Positions 52,896-62,687 of a DNA stretch of 64,000 bases are shown here, in pieces. Each line of letters begins with the position of its first letter. The first letter of the stretch is position 1. The translations under genes were made by a program, and so were the position numbers. The notes beneath the pieces are model-generated. The model saw only the letters and a list, made by a program, of their open reading frames with translations, had not been told where the DNA came from and did no database searches. This stretch comes from JAAURB01 sp049649525 (GTDB lineage: Bacteria; Cyanobacteriota; Cyanobacteriia; Cyanobacteriales; Microcoleaceae): NCBI GenBank assembly GCA_049649525.1, contig JBARZE010000010.1, positions 1 through 64,000 on the forward strand, read 5' to 3'.

Positions 52896-54770
52896 ATGAC
52901 TGTATTAAATTGTAGAAGCAATTTATATCTGCTGCCTACAACAGCAAAATGCTTATTGATGCTACTGACGACCACCGGGTTAAGTTTGGGTATGGCGGAG
53001 CCGAGTTATTCAAGTTTACCACCCCACCATCGCTTCATTGCTCAACAGCCTCAAAGCTCCCCCCAACCGACCCAAGTTCTGTACGTCAGTCCCACAACAG
53101 GCAACGACCAAGCAGACGGTCGTCAACAGTCCCCGTTACGAACCGTAACACAAGCTTTACAATCTGCTCAACCTAACACAGCAATTGTATTGGCTCCGGG
53201 AACCTATAGCGAACAAACCGGGGAACAGTTTCCCTTGATGTTACGCCCCAATGTTACGATTCAAGGCAATCCAGACACCAAAGGCCAAGATATTGTCATA
53301 TCTGGGGGTGGATTTTATACCAGTCGGACTTCGGCGAAACAAAATATTACCCTGCTCGGGGCAAATGGAGCGCGGGTTAGCGGTGTCACCATTACAAATC
53401 CTTACGAGCGGGGCTATGGTTTATGGATTGAATCAAGTTCTTTAATTGTTTCTCAAAACACATTTACCGGAAATACCCATGATGGGATTTCAGTGGTGGG
53501 GATGGGTGCTCCCTTAATTCAAAATAATGTATTTCGGGAAAATGGAGCCAATGGGATCACGGTTTTTGGTTCTGCGCGTCCAGAAATTCGAGAAAATCAA
53601 TTCCAAAATACCGGATTTGGGATTAATGTAGCCCAGCAAGCTGCTCCTTTTATTGTCGGTAATCGTATTATTTACAATAAAGACGGAGTCGTAATTCAAG
53701 GTAATGCTCAGCCTGTTTTACGAGAAAATTATATTGAACAAAATCAACGAGATGGTGTTGTAGTCATTGCCCAAGGCTTTGCCGATTTAGGGAGTGTCCA
53801 AGAACCGGGACGAAATGTGATTCAAAATAATGGTCGCTATGATGTTCACAATGGTACAAAGGGGCAACGAATCACTGCTTATGGTAATCAACTGTCTCAA
53901 CAGCAAATTGCTGGGGCGGTAGACCTTGGTGCTACGATGACAAATCCAGCCGGATTTCCTCAACCATTAACCACCGCTGCTGTTGTTACTGCTGAGTCTG
54001 AGGCATCACGGCGATCGCCGATTAATATGGCCGCTGACTTACCTGTGTTTATCCCGCCAGCCAATACAATATCTATCCCGGAGACTGATTCAATAGCAGC
54101 CGCCGACGACGAACCCTCAGATCATCCGGAAACCCGAACCGCAATTCCCATTGCTGTACCGCTGCCTGAGTCTCAAATGCCTGAATCTCAAGTGATGGCG
54201 GTTGAGCCAACCCCCGCCCCAGCAGTCACCCGATATAATTCAATTCGTCCAGCACGACGAGCAGTTGTCAGTCCGAAGTCCGAAGACAGCAACCAACGAG
54301 TCAGTTTATTGTCTCAGCTTCGTTCACAGGCGGTCAATGCTATTGAAATTGCTGTACCTCAGCCGGAGTCGAATCAGTCCCGTCGAGTCATTTATCCTTT
54401 ATCTACTCGAGCGATGCCGACAGCTCCCACAGCAGTATCTTCTGGTGTATTGCCTGTGCCAGGAAGTCATATCCCCATTAGCGGTGAGGGTCATCTACCC
54501 ACAGGTTTAGAAGTCAGTTCCGCCTTAACTCCCTCTTTAACCCCAATTGCAACGTCTTTGCGGGGATTACAATATCGAGTGGTGGTAGAAGACATCAGCG
54601 AAAATACTTATCAACAAGTACAACGCCTAGTTCCAGAAGCCTTTCGTACAGTGGTTAAAAATCGCTCTGTGATTCAAGTCGGGGCATTTCGCGATCGCAC
54701 CCAAGCCAATCAAGTTTGGCAACGACTGAGTCAAAATCGGATTCCGGCTAAAATTGAGCCATTTAATTAG
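52896..54770 (+). CDS. Secreted right-handed beta-helix protein with C-terminal SPOR-like domain
   Basis: From the ATG at 52896 the protein is 624 residues and starts with a signal-type hydrophobic stretch (LLPTTAKCLLMLLTTTGLSL). The GTG at 52791 would add 35 hydrophilic residues. After YVSPTTGNDQADGRQQSPLR (DUF1565 start) come parallel beta-helix repeats of the type NTFTGNTHDGISVVGMGAPL, about seven coils to residue about 320. A long disordered Pro/Ser/Glu linker leads to a C-terminal domain (about 560-624) with VIQVGAFRDRTQANQVWQRL, which matches the SPOR fold (binds denuded peptidoglycan glycans). It is probably a cell-wall or septum-associated surface protein; the ligand of the helix is unknown. 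Confidence 0.8.
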   Translation: MTVLNCRSNLYLLPTTAKCLLMLLTTTGLSLGMAEPSYSSLPPHHRFIAQQPQSSPQPTQVLYVSPTTGNDQADGRQQSPLRTVTQALQSAQPNTAIVLAPGTYSEQTGEQFPLMLRPNVTIQGNPDTKGQDIVISGGGFYTSRTSAKQNITLLGANGARVSGVTITNPYERGYGLWIESSSLIVSQNTFTGNTHDGISVVGMGAPLIQNNVFRENGANGITVFGSARPEIRENQFQNTGFGINVAQQAAPFIVGNRIIYNKDGVVIQGNAQPVLRENYIEQNQRDGVVVIAQGFADLGSVQEPGRNVIQNNGRYDVHNGTKGQRITAYGNQLSQQQIAGAVDLGATMTNPAGFPQPLTTAAVVTAESEASRRSPINMAADLPVFIPPANTISIPETDSIAAADDEPSDHPETRTAIPIAVPLPESQMPESQVMAVEPTPAPAVTRYNSIRPARRAVVSPKSEDSNQRVSLLSQLRSQAVNAIEIAVPQPESNQSRRVIYPLSTRAMPTAPTAVSSGVLPVPGSHIPISGEGHLPTGLEVSSALTPSLTPIATSLRGLQYRVVVEDISENTYQQVQRLVPEAFRTVVKNRSVIQVGAFRDRTQANQVWQRLSQNRIPAKIEPFN

Positions 54771-54785
54771 ATAGTATTTGATCAA

Positions 54786-54821
54786 TTAAACCCCGACTTT
54801 CCTAAAAAAATCGAGGTTTTT
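54786..54821 (+). terminator. Terminator after the beta-helix gene
   Basis: AACCCCGA and TCGAGGTT can pair with one mismatch across an A-rich loop, followed by TTTTAAT. It lies 16 bases after the stop codon of the beta-helix gene. Confidence 0.6.
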
Positions 54822-54878
54822 AATGATTGCGACTACCCTGTTAACCATCAGGTTTTAGGGTAGAAACATTGCTTTGAG

Positions 54879-56291
54879 TTACCGAACTTGAGAGGGACGA
54901 CTTGAGCCGGAAGGCTTACGAGAACGATTCTTTGTTAACTTTGGCTTCGGTGAGTTGATGACTTGTTCCTCATCATCGGGATAACCCGCACTCAGATAAG
55001 CCGGACGAGTTTGGTCATAAGCCAGTTGCAAAGCCGCCGCTGCGATCGCATGAGGTTCGTATTGTTCCCCAAGCTGTGCCACAATTGGCAGAAAAGAAGC
55101 CATGCGTTCCCCAGTCAAAGCATCTAAAACTTTGGCTTTCAAGCGCTCAATGTATTTAGCTTCAATCTGCGATCGCTTCGGAATGGGCAAAATAGTATAG
55201 CGTTGCTTCAGATGCCGTTCAATTATCCGCAGTTTACGCCGATCCATCGGATGGAGTAAGGTAATGGCTTTTCCTTCCCGTCCGGCACGACCTGTACGCC
55301 CGATACGGTGAACATAACTATCGACATTATCCGGTAAATCGTAGTTAATCACGTGAGTCAGATGATCCACATCTAAACCCCGTGCCGCAATATCAGTCGC
55401 CACAACCCAGCGCACTTGGCGGTTACGGAAGCGGTTTAATAGTCGTTCCCGTTGAGATTGGTTGAGGTTGCCGTGATATTCATCTACACTATGGCCGGCT
55501 GCTTGTAATGTGTTGGTTAGTTCAGCCGCTGCCTGTTTGGTACGGACAAAAATAATTGCTGATTCGGGATCTTCTAATTCTAGAATAGGCTGAAGAGTGC
55601 GGGATTTTGTCCATCCCCGAGGAACCATATACACCGCCTGCTCAATTTGCTTCGGTGTTGTTTTGGGTTGTTCAACTTTTACAGTAACGGGTGAGTTAAG
55701 ATGCTTCCGTACTAATTTTAATACCGAAGGATCCATGGTAGCGGAGAAAAAGGCAGTTTGTCGCTCGGGAGATGCGGCTTCTAAGATTTTCTCTACGTCT
55801 TGGATAAAGCCCATGCTCAGCATTTCGTCGGCTTCATCAAGAACCATCCACTTGATTTTATTTAATTTCAAGTCACCTCGCTTCAGCAAGTCAATGACTC
55901 GCCCTGGGGTACCTACGACAATCTCTACGCCTCGCTTCAAGCGTTGAATTTGTCGATCAATAGATTGACCACCGTATACTGTTAGCACGTACAGAGAGCG
56001 ACTATCACTCATCTGACGAATTGCTTCTTTGACCTGCATCGCTAGCTCACGAGTGGGGGTGAGGATTAACGCTTGCACGTGATCCACGCTTGGATCGATT
56101 TGCTCTAAAATGGGGAGGGAAAAGGCAGCCGTTTTCCCTGTTCCGGTTTGAGCTTGCCCTACAATATCTCGCCCTGAAAGCATTTGAGGAATAGCTTGGA
56201 CTTGAATTGGGGTTGGATCTACAAAACCAATTGACTCCAGGTGATTTGCACAAGATTCTGAAACACCAAGGGATTCAAACGATAATTTCAT
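54879..56291 (-). CDS. DEAD-box RNA helicase (CrhR-like)
   Basis: The 470-residue protein has all core motifs: Q motif PTPIQVQAIPQ, Walker A AQTGTGKT (47-54), PTRELA, TPGR, DEAD at 152-155, SAT, ARGLD and HRIGRTGRAG. A basic tail rich in Lys/Arg/Ser (SPKPKLTKNRSRKPSGSSRP) may bind RNA. Its closest known counterpart in cyanobacteria is the cold- and redox-regulated helicase CrhR, but the general DeaD/CshA group is equally compatible, so I give no symbol. The 733-bp gap upstream could hold a long regulatory leader, as is usual for cold-shock helicases. Confidence 0.93.
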   Translation of the reverse strand: MKLSFESLGVSESCANHLESIGFVDPTPIQVQAIPQMLSGRDIVGQAQTGTGKTAAFSLPILEQIDPSVDHVQALILTPTRELAMQVKEAIRQMSDSRSLYVLTVYGGQSIDRQIQRLKRGVEIVVGTPGRVIDLLKRGDLKLNKIKWMVLDEADEMLSMGFIQDVEKILEAASPERQTAFFSATMDPSVLKLVRKHLNSPVTVKVEQPKTTPKQIEQAVYMVPRGWTKSRTLQPILELEDPESAIIFVRTKQAAAELTNTLQAAGHSVDEYHGNLNQSQRERLLNRFRNRQVRWVVATDIAARGLDVDHLTHVINYDLPDNVDSYVHRIGRTGRAGREGKAITLLHPMDRRKLRIIERHLKQRYTILPIPKRSQIEAKYIERLKAKVLDALTGERMASFLPIVAQLGEQYEPHAIAAAALQLAYDQTRPAYLSAGYPDDEEQVINSPKPKLTKNRSRKPSGSSRPSQVR

Positions 56292-57024
56292 TAATGCTCC
56301 TAAAATAGCAAGTTGTTCGTTTAGTTCCGTTCATTGCCCGACTTGAATACAGACGCTGACCTAACTCCGACAAGGTCTGAGAGTTAATGTTTATAGTCGG
56401 CAAACCCTTGCATTGCATTTTGAATAGGCTCGCGAAATCACGCTTGGGTTTAGGACAGTTATCAGGTTGAGTGGCAATAATATTAATATGTTGATTTTAC
56501 AACCTGGGATTTGTCTTCTTCGGCTTGCTTTTACACGCGAACCGCAATGTTTGACAGCTCACAAAGAGTGCTACTCCGGGTTTAGGCATAGATCAGTTGT
56601 TTAAGTGAATCTGCCTTTGCGTACTAGGCGCACGCGATACGTCTGACGACACACGAATGCAATCGCAACAATCTCAGCAGGCGGTCACGGAACTACAGCT
56701 TATGCTAGCTGATTGACTAAATATATATATAGGATAACGCTTAACAATCAGAAACATAAACTTAAATTCATTAAAATCTACCACACTTTAAGATAAGCGT
56801 TTGACTCAATATTGAGCAATCCCTTTGTGGTAATGGGTTACAAGACTTTTAAATTCTTTTTTATAAACCTGGAATTACCTAAAAAAATTGATCAAAGAGT
56901 CAATGCAAGGGTTAATTATGACGAAATGTAACAATATTGCCATTAAACCTGCATAACGTCTTGACATCTCATAGAAAAAGAATTATCTTGAAGTACATAC
57001 CCGGGTACACAAACTTACAGTCTT
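56292..57024. other. 733-bp divergent gap
   Basis: It separates the helicase and the RHH gene. It holds a GC-rich repeat-like patch (CACGCGATACGTCTGACG, about 56630-56650) and an AT-rich part with the RHH promoter at 56961-56989. I see no gene. A long 5' leader for the helicase is possible. Confidence 0.4.
56961..56989 (+). promoter_or_regulatory. Sigma70-type promoter of the RHH-Ycf46-DUF1257 set
   Basis: A perfect TTGACA (56961-56966) is followed after exactly 17 bases by TATCTT (56984-56989). The first gene starts 36 bases further on. Confidence 0.75.
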
Positions 57025-57375
57025 ATGCAACACAAGCAAAAGGTAACACTCTATCTCCCACCGGAACTGCACCGGAAATTGAAAATTAAAGCGGCAGTAG
57101 AATCTGAAGCAATGTCCTCATTGGCAGAGCGAGCGCTCGTCTTTTATCTGGATCATCCTGAGATAGTGGATGAATTGGAAGCAGCTTATGGTCGGACTCA
57201 TCAGGTCTATTCTTGCCCAGAATGTTCAAGTTCAGTGTTAGTCAGAGAAGGGGAACTGGTTACCTTAAATAGCCAACCCAGTGTACTGTCAGAGGAAGAA
57301 ATTCCAGTCCAAGCAGTACAGAAAGTAGATACAGATCCCACTCAACCTGGAGAGGAAGAGTTGGTTCCCTGCTAA
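57025..57375 (+). CDS. Ribbon-helix-helix-like protein
   Basis: The 116-residue protein begins KVTLYLPPELHRKLKIKAAV, a ribbon-helix-helix (MetJ/Arc-type) DNA-binding start, followed by ESEAMSSLAERALVFYLDHP. A CPEC pair (YSCPECSSSVLVREGELVTL) near residue 64 and a final Cys could bind metal, and the C-terminus is acidic. It is the first of three genes; the pattern RHH, Ycf46-like AAA, DUF1257 matches my memory of the Synechocystis slr0373-slr0374-slr0376 stress-responsive operon. A role as operon regulator is inference. Confidence 0.75.
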   Translation: MQHKQKVTLYLPPELHRKLKIKAAVESEAMSSLAERALVFYLDHPEIVDELEAAYGRTHQVYSCPECSSSVLVREGELVTLNSQPSVLSEEEIPVQAVQKVDTDPTQPGEEELVPC

Positions 57376-57489
57376 ATTCTCATTACTTATACGGATGAAG
57401 TTGCTGAAAAAGCATAAATTCAATCTAGATAAGTTGGGAGTTACTCAACTCAGTTAAACTGTTGTACCGTCTCTAATGGATCGAGGACT

Positions 57490-59010
57490 ATGCAAGAAGA
57501 ACTAGGAATCCTAATAGAAGCTCGATATCCTCTGATCTACCTCGTGACTTCCGAGGAAGAGCGGTCTGAACAAGCTATCGCCAAAATAGCAGAGGCAAAG
57601 CGACAAAGAGAAGTCTATGTTTGGACCGTAACCCGAGGTTTAGTAAAATACGATCAACCTCGTACCACTGTTCAGTCCAATACAGTCTCTCCTCAAGCCG
57701 CCATTGAGTGGGTAATTCGTCATCGAGATAGTAATGGCAGTGGAGGGATCTATGTTTTCAAAGATTTGCATCCCTTTAAAGATTCTCCAGAAGTGACCCG
57801 GTGTTTAAGGGATGCGATCGCCAGTTTCAAAGGGACAAATAAAACAGTCATTTTGATGTCCCCTGTTCAAGAGATCCCGATTGAGCTTGAGAAGGAAGTT
57901 GTTGTATTAGACTATCCCCTTCCTGATCTCGGAGAACTGAATCAAGTACTCACCGCTCATCAAGATCAGTTTCGGGGTCGGCGGATCACAACAGAGACCC
58001 GAGAAAAGTTACTCAAAGCGGCCCTTGGCTTAACGAAAGATGAGGCAGAGAAAGTCTACCGAAAAGCTCAAGTGACAGCCAACCGTTTAACGGAAGAAGA
58101 AGTTGAGATTGTCCTCTCTGAGAAAAAGCAACTAATCCGTCGCAATGGCATTCTAGAATACATGGATGTAGACGAAACCATTGACGTGGTGGGGGGCTTA
58201 GAGGAACTCAAACGTTGGTCAAAGCAACGCTCTAATGCTTTTACAGAAAGAGCAAGAGAGTATGGTCTTCCCCAACCTAAAGGTATGTTAATCCTGGGTA
58301 TCCCCGGTTGTGGGAAATCGCTGATTGCTAAAACCACTTCTCGTCTGTGGGGTTTACCTCTACTACGATTGGATATGGGTCGTGTATATGACGGCTCTAC
58401 AGTCGGTCGCTCAGAAGCCAATCTGCGAAACGCCCTTAAAACCGCCGAATCGATTTCTCCTGTTATTCTCTTTATTGATGAATTGGATAAATCGTTTGCC
58501 GGAAGTGCAGGCTCAGCAGATTCTGACGGAGGCACCTCAAGCCGAATTTTCGGTTCATTCCTCACCTGGATGCAAGAGAAAACCTCTCCTGTATTCGTAA
58601 TGGCAACCGCCAACCGTGTTGAACGTCTCCCCGGAGAGTTCTTACGAAAAGGCCGATTTGATGAAATCTTCTTCGTGGACTTACCCACAAAAGAAGAACG
58701 CCAAGATATTTTCAGAATTCACCTCTCCAAACGTCGCTCAGACATTGATCGCTTCGATTTAGAACAATTATCAACTGTTTCTGAGGGATTTTCTGGAGCA
58801 GAAATTGAGCAAGCTGTTATCGCTGCAATGTACGAAGCATTTGCTCAAGATCGAGAGTTTACGCAGCTTGATATTATTGCCGCCATCAAAGCTACATTAC
58901 CGCTGTCGAAAACGATGCAAGAACAAGTGACTGCCCTGCGAGATTGGGCACGTCAGCGGGCGCGGCCGGCTGCAGCTTCCGTCGCTGAATATCAGCGAAT
59001 GGAATTTTAA
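57490..59010 (+). CDS. Ycf46-type AAA+ ATPase
   Basis: The 506-residue protein starts MQEELGILIEARYPLIYLVT, the Ycf46 N-terminus. The N-terminal 200 residues form a degenerate ATPase-like domain, and the C-terminal AAA+ domain has Walker A GIPGCGKS at about 271, Walker B LFIDELDK at about 329, and the arginine-rich FLRKGRFDEIFFVDLP. Ycf46 proteins are kept in cyanobacteria and in some red-lineage plastids and are linked to stress and inorganic-carbon responses; a firm mechanism is not known to me. It follows the RHH gene by 114 bp. Confidence 0.9.
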   Translation: MQEELGILIEARYPLIYLVTSEEERSEQAIAKIAEAKRQREVYVWTVTRGLVKYDQPRTTVQSNTVSPQAAIEWVIRHRDSNGSGGIYVFKDLHPFKDSPEVTRCLRDAIASFKGTNKTVILMSPVQEIPIELEKEVVVLDYPLPDLGELNQVLTAHQDQFRGRRITTETREKLLKAALGLTKDEAEKVYRKAQVTANRLTEEEVEIVLSEKKQLIRRNGILEYMDVDETIDVVGGLEELKRWSKQRSNAFTERAREYGLPQPKGMLILGIPGCGKSLIAKTTSRLWGLPLLRLDMGRVYDGSTVGRSEANLRNALKTAESISPVILFIDELDKSFAGSAGSADSDGGTSSRIFGSFLTWMQEKTSPVFVMATANRVERLPGEFLRKGRFDEIFFVDLPTKEERQDIFRIHLSKRRSDIDRFDLEQLSTVSEGFSGAEIEQAVIAAMYEAFAQDREFTQLDIIAAIKATLPLSKTMQEQVTALRDWARQRARPAAASVAEYQRMEF

Positions 59011-59192
59011 AGGCTTTCTCCTGGTCCAAACAGGAGGAAAGGCTAGCATAGTCCACTCAATAAGATGTTGCTAGCAGTTTCTCAACCTAAGTCGCTTTAA
59101 CTTCAGTAGTAAACGCTCTGTTTACGAGAGCGACATACCGTTCAGTCCAAACCGTTGTTATTTCGTTTTTAACTTTTTAGGAGGATACTCAA

Positions 59193-59546
59193 ATGTCTCA
59201 CTTTAGCACTCTGCGGACCAAGATCACTGAATCTGAAATCTTAACCAGTTCTCTGCGTGATCTCGGGATTTCCACAAAGACTAATGCTGATGTACGGGGC
59301 TACAACGGTCAGCGGGTTCGTGCTGACATCGTGGCGGTTCTCGAAGGTGATTATGATTTAGGCTGGTCTCGCAACAGTGATGGTACTTATGACCTAATTG
59401 CTGACCTGTGGGGCGTAGCTAAAAAGCACAACCAAACTGAACTGATCAATGCGATCAACCAGAAGTACGCTGTTAACAAGACTTTGACTGAAGTCAAGCA
59501 GCGTGGTCTACAAAACGCCAACGTTAAACTGGTTGTTCAAAAATAA
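59193..59546 (+). CDS. DUF1257 (Ycf35-like) protein
   Basis: The 117-residue protein begins MSHFSTLRTKITESEILTSS, with DLGISTKTNADVRGYNGQRV and LGWSRNSDGTYDLIADLWGV, the DUF1257 signature. A strong AGGAGG lies 8 bases before the ATG. It ends the RHH-Ycf46-DUF1257 set and is followed by a terminator. Function is unknown; conservation beside Ycf46 suggests a shared role. Confidence 0.85.
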   Translation: MSHFSTLRTKITESEILTSSLRDLGISTKTNADVRGYNGQRVRADIVAVLEGDYDLGWSRNSDGTYDLIADLWGVAKKHNQTELINAINQKYAVNKTLTEVKQRGLQNANVKLVVQK

Positions 59547-59570
59547 TTAGTCTGAGCGTTCCCAAGCTTG

Positions 59571-59606
59571 CGGGTTAATCCATTGTTACGGGTTAGCCCG
59601 TTTTTT
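59571..59606 (+). terminator. Rho-independent terminator after the DUF1257 gene
   Basis: CGGGTTAA (59571-59578) pairs with TTAGCCCG (59593-59600), with one G-T pair, and is followed by TTTTTT. Confidence 0.85.
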
Positions 59607-59763
59607 AGTGGAATTACGTAATTTAGCTCGTAACTTCTGTTGAATTCTATTAGAATGTAATAACATTTATTTTAAAGTTCGGATAATCCAAAAACAACCG
59701 TTAAAGTTGAAAAGAATTGTCAGAGCTGATTGATGACAGGATAGTAGGATAGGACAAGTTTGT

Positions 59764-61887
59764 ATGTTTTTACCTGTATGGCCCGGTAAACCTTATCCCC
59801 TCGGCGCGAACTGGGATGGTAAAGGAACAAACTTTGCAATCTATAGTGAAAATGCAACCCGCGTTGAACTGTGTTTATTCGATAGTGAAGATCAAGAAAC
59901 CCGCATTGAATTAACAGAAGTTAATAACTTTGTTTGGCATGGCTACTTACCCGGTGTGGGGCCAGGTCAACATTACGCATTCCGAGTACACGGCCCGTAC
60001 GATCCAGAAGCAGGTCATCGTTTTAACCCCAACAAATTGGTGATTGACCCTTATGCCAAAGCCTTAGATGGGAAAGTTGAACATGGAGATGCTATATTCG
60101 GCTACACATTTGGAGATCCCGCAGAAGATCTGTCCTACTGTGAGATAGACGATGCTGATTATATTCCCAAAGCAGTTGTAATTGATGAAGCCTTTGACTG
60201 GGAAGGAGACGAACTATTACAAACTCCGGCTCATGAGACCATTATCTACGAAACTCATGTGAAAGGATTTACCAAACTTCACCCCGATATTCCAGAAGAA
60301 TTACGGGGAACTTATGCAGCTTTGGGCCATCCAGCCGCGATCGCCTATCTTCAATCTCTTGGGATCACTGCTGTTGAATTATTACCTATCCATCACTTCC
60401 TCGCTAACCCAGGTCATCTGGTCGCCCTAGGACTGAAAAACTATTGGGGATATGATTCAATTTGTTATTTAGCTCCTTATGCCGCTTATAGCGCCGATAA
60501 AACCCCCGGTCAGCAAGTGCAGGAATTTAAGGAAATGGTGAAAGCCTTGCACGCTGGCGGCATTGAAGTGATCCTCGATGTGGTGTATAACCATACCGGA
60601 GAAGGAAACCAGATGGGGCCAACGATATCTTTACGAGGCATTGATAACGCCGTATATTATCGTTTAGTCGAAGATCAGCCCCGGTATTACATGGACTTCA
60701 CCGGATGTGGAAATTCCCTCAATGTCAGTCATCCTCAAGTATTAAAGCTGATTATGGACAGTTTACGCTATTGGGTGTTAGAAATGCACGTCGATGGCTT
60801 CCGGTTTGACTTGGCTTCAGCTTTAGCACGAGAATTGTATGAAGTCAATAGTTTGGCAGCATTCTTTGATATTATTCACCAAGATCCCGTATTATCCAAC
60901 GTCAAGTTAATTGCTGAACCTTGGGATGTGGGAGAAGGAGGCTATCAAGTCGGTAAATTCCCGCTGTTGTGGTCAGAATGGAATGGGCAATATCGAGATA
61001 CGGTTCGAGATTTTTGGCGGGGTGAAGATAGCTTGCTAGCAGAATTTGCCTATCGCTTTACGGGCAGTTCAGACTTATATGAAAGTAATGGTCGTTTACC
61101 GGGTGCGAGTATTAACTTTATCACGGCTCATGATGGCTTTACCTTAAATGATTTAGTCAGTTATAACGAGAAGCATAATGAAGCTAATGGTGAGGAAAAT
61201 AGAGACGGAGAAAGCCATAACCGTTCTTGGAATTGTGGGGAAGAAGGGGAAACAGATGATCCAGAAGTACTAGAATTACGCAACCGTCAGCGCCGCAATT
61301 TTCTGGTGACATTAATGTTATCTCAGGGCGTTCCGATGATAGTCAGCGGGGATGAATTGGGACGGACACAGAAAGGAAATAATAATGGTTATTGTCAAGA
61401 TAATGAACTGTCTTGGATTGATTGGGATTTACAAGAAAGTAACGCTCAATTACTTGATTTTAGTCGGCAGTTAATCTATTTTCGTCGTCGGAACCCCGTT
61501 TTTCGTCGCCGTCGCTGGTTCCAAGGTCGAGCCATTCATGGTTCTCAAGTCAGTGATATTGGCTGGTACAACCCAGACGGTAGAATTATGACAGAAGAAC
61601 AATGGAATGCCGGCTTTGCTAAAGCCATTGGAGTTTTTCTGAATGGGGAAGAAATTCCCGCCCGAGGTTCTCGAAATGAACGCATTATGGGAAATAGTTT
61701 TCTGATATTATTTAATGCTCACTATGAAATGATAGAATTTCTGATTCCCGAAAAATTACAACAGCATCGTTGGCAAGTTGTGATCGATACGAAAGAAGCT
61801 GATTTTATCAAGCAACCCATCTACTATAAAAAGGATAAATTAATACCCGTGACAGAGCGATCTATTGTTGTTTTACAACGACGATAA
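59764..61887 (+). CDS. glgX: Glycogen debranching enzyme GlgX
   Basis: GlgX hydrolyses alpha-1,6 branches of glycogen after phosphorylase trimming. The 707-residue protein has an N-terminal CBM48-like domain (PYPLGANWDGKGTNFAIYSE), the GH13 barrel with VVYNHTGEG, DGFRFDLASAL with the nucleophile Asp at about 348, IAEPWDVG with the acid Glu at about 384, and FITAHDGF, then a beta C-terminal domain. Length and motifs fit the isoamylase-type GlgX. No glg neighbour is present. Confidence 0.96.
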   Translation: MFLPVWPGKPYPLGANWDGKGTNFAIYSENATRVELCLFDSEDQETRIELTEVNNFVWHGYLPGVGPGQHYAFRVHGPYDPEAGHRFNPNKLVIDPYAKALDGKVEHGDAIFGYTFGDPAEDLSYCEIDDADYIPKAVVIDEAFDWEGDELLQTPAHETIIYETHVKGFTKLHPDIPEELRGTYAALGHPAAIAYLQSLGITAVELLPIHHFLANPGHLVALGLKNYWGYDSICYLAPYAAYSADKTPGQQVQEFKEMVKALHAGGIEVILDVVYNHTGEGNQMGPTISLRGIDNAVYYRLVEDQPRYYMDFTGCGNSLNVSHPQVLKLIMDSLRYWVLEMHVDGFRFDLASALARELYEVNSLAAFFDIIHQDPVLSNVKLIAEPWDVGEGGYQVGKFPLLWSEWNGQYRDTVRDFWRGEDSLLAEFAYRFTGSSDLYESNGRLPGASINFITAHDGFTLNDLVSYNEKHNEANGEENRDGESHNRSWNCGEEGETDDPEVLELRNRQRRNFLVTLMLSQGVPMIVSGDELGRTQKGNNNGYCQDNELSWIDWDLQESNAQLLDFSRQLIYFRRRNPVFRRRRWFQGRAIHGSQVSDIGWYNPDGRIMTEEQWNAGFAKAIGVFLNGEEIPARGSRNERIMGNSFLILFNAHYEMIEFLIPEKLQQHRWQVVIDTKEADFIKQPIYYKKDKLIPVTERSIVVLQRR

Positions 61888-62005
61888 ATAGTCTGGCTTA
61901 GTTAATATCCGGCAATATTTTCATCTTTGATTATTTAAAAGAGATGAGAAAATCATTCAAGCTGGGAAGAATATTGTATAGCAGTATATCTCTACAGGAT
62001 ACGTT

Positions 62006-62590
62006 ATGCGATTACTTCTTGCTTTTCCTATCATTGGACTGATCAATTTATTTGGAATGTCACTACTGAATATTCCGCAAAGTTTATCTACTGAATTATT
62101 ATCTCAAAATCAACAAATAGTTTCTCGCTCAACCAGACTTCCCATGAGACTGGAATTAGCAGTCGAACAAGAAATGTATATTATGACTGTTCCAAACCCA
62201 GATATTAATCAATCAGCCTATGGTGGTGAACTCAGTTTCTATGATGTTCATATCGCTAAAATGTTTGAAGTAACTTACGATGATTGTCAAAAGATACAAC
62301 GTCGATTTCCTGAGGGAATTGAGGGTAGACAATGGCTTTACAGATGGGGAAATGATGATGACGATATGCCGACAGAATATTTTTATATTAGTTGTAATTT
62401 AGCTTACGAGATTATTGATACTTATGGCTTAGGGAAAGCGGAAGAAACAGTGGTTGAAGCCTTTGTTGAACAGAATCCGACGAGATCTATACGAACTGAT
62501 TTAATCCCGATTTTGGATATTACAGGTTCAAAAGTCTCACAATGGCAAGATTTTTCTCGTAATTTTGAATATAAAAATGATGAGGAATAA
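62006..62590 (+). CDS. Secreted hypothetical protein
   Basis: The 194-residue protein has a signal-type N-terminus (LLLAFPIIGLINLFGMSLLN) with cleavage probably near residue 28-32. The mature part is acidic, with two cysteines (DDCQKIQRRF and YISCNLAYE) about 50 residues apart that could form a disulfide. No known family is recognised. It stands alone. Confidence 0.55.
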   Translation: MRLLLAFPIIGLINLFGMSLLNIPQSLSTELLSQNQQIVSRSTRLPMRLELAVEQEMYIMTVPNPDINQSAYGGELSFYDVHIAKMFEVTYDDCQKIQRRFPEGIEGRQWLYRWGNDDDDMPTEYFYISCNLAYEIIDTYGLGKAEETVVEAFVEQNPTRSIRTDLIPILDITGSKVSQWQDFSRNFEYKNDEE

Positions 62591-62687
62591 ACTCAATTAA
62601 TTTATGGCTTCAGCAAAGTTTTTCATCGTTTTCAAAAGTTGATTTTTTAGATTTATACTGACAAGTCATACAAAAATAATTTCAATT

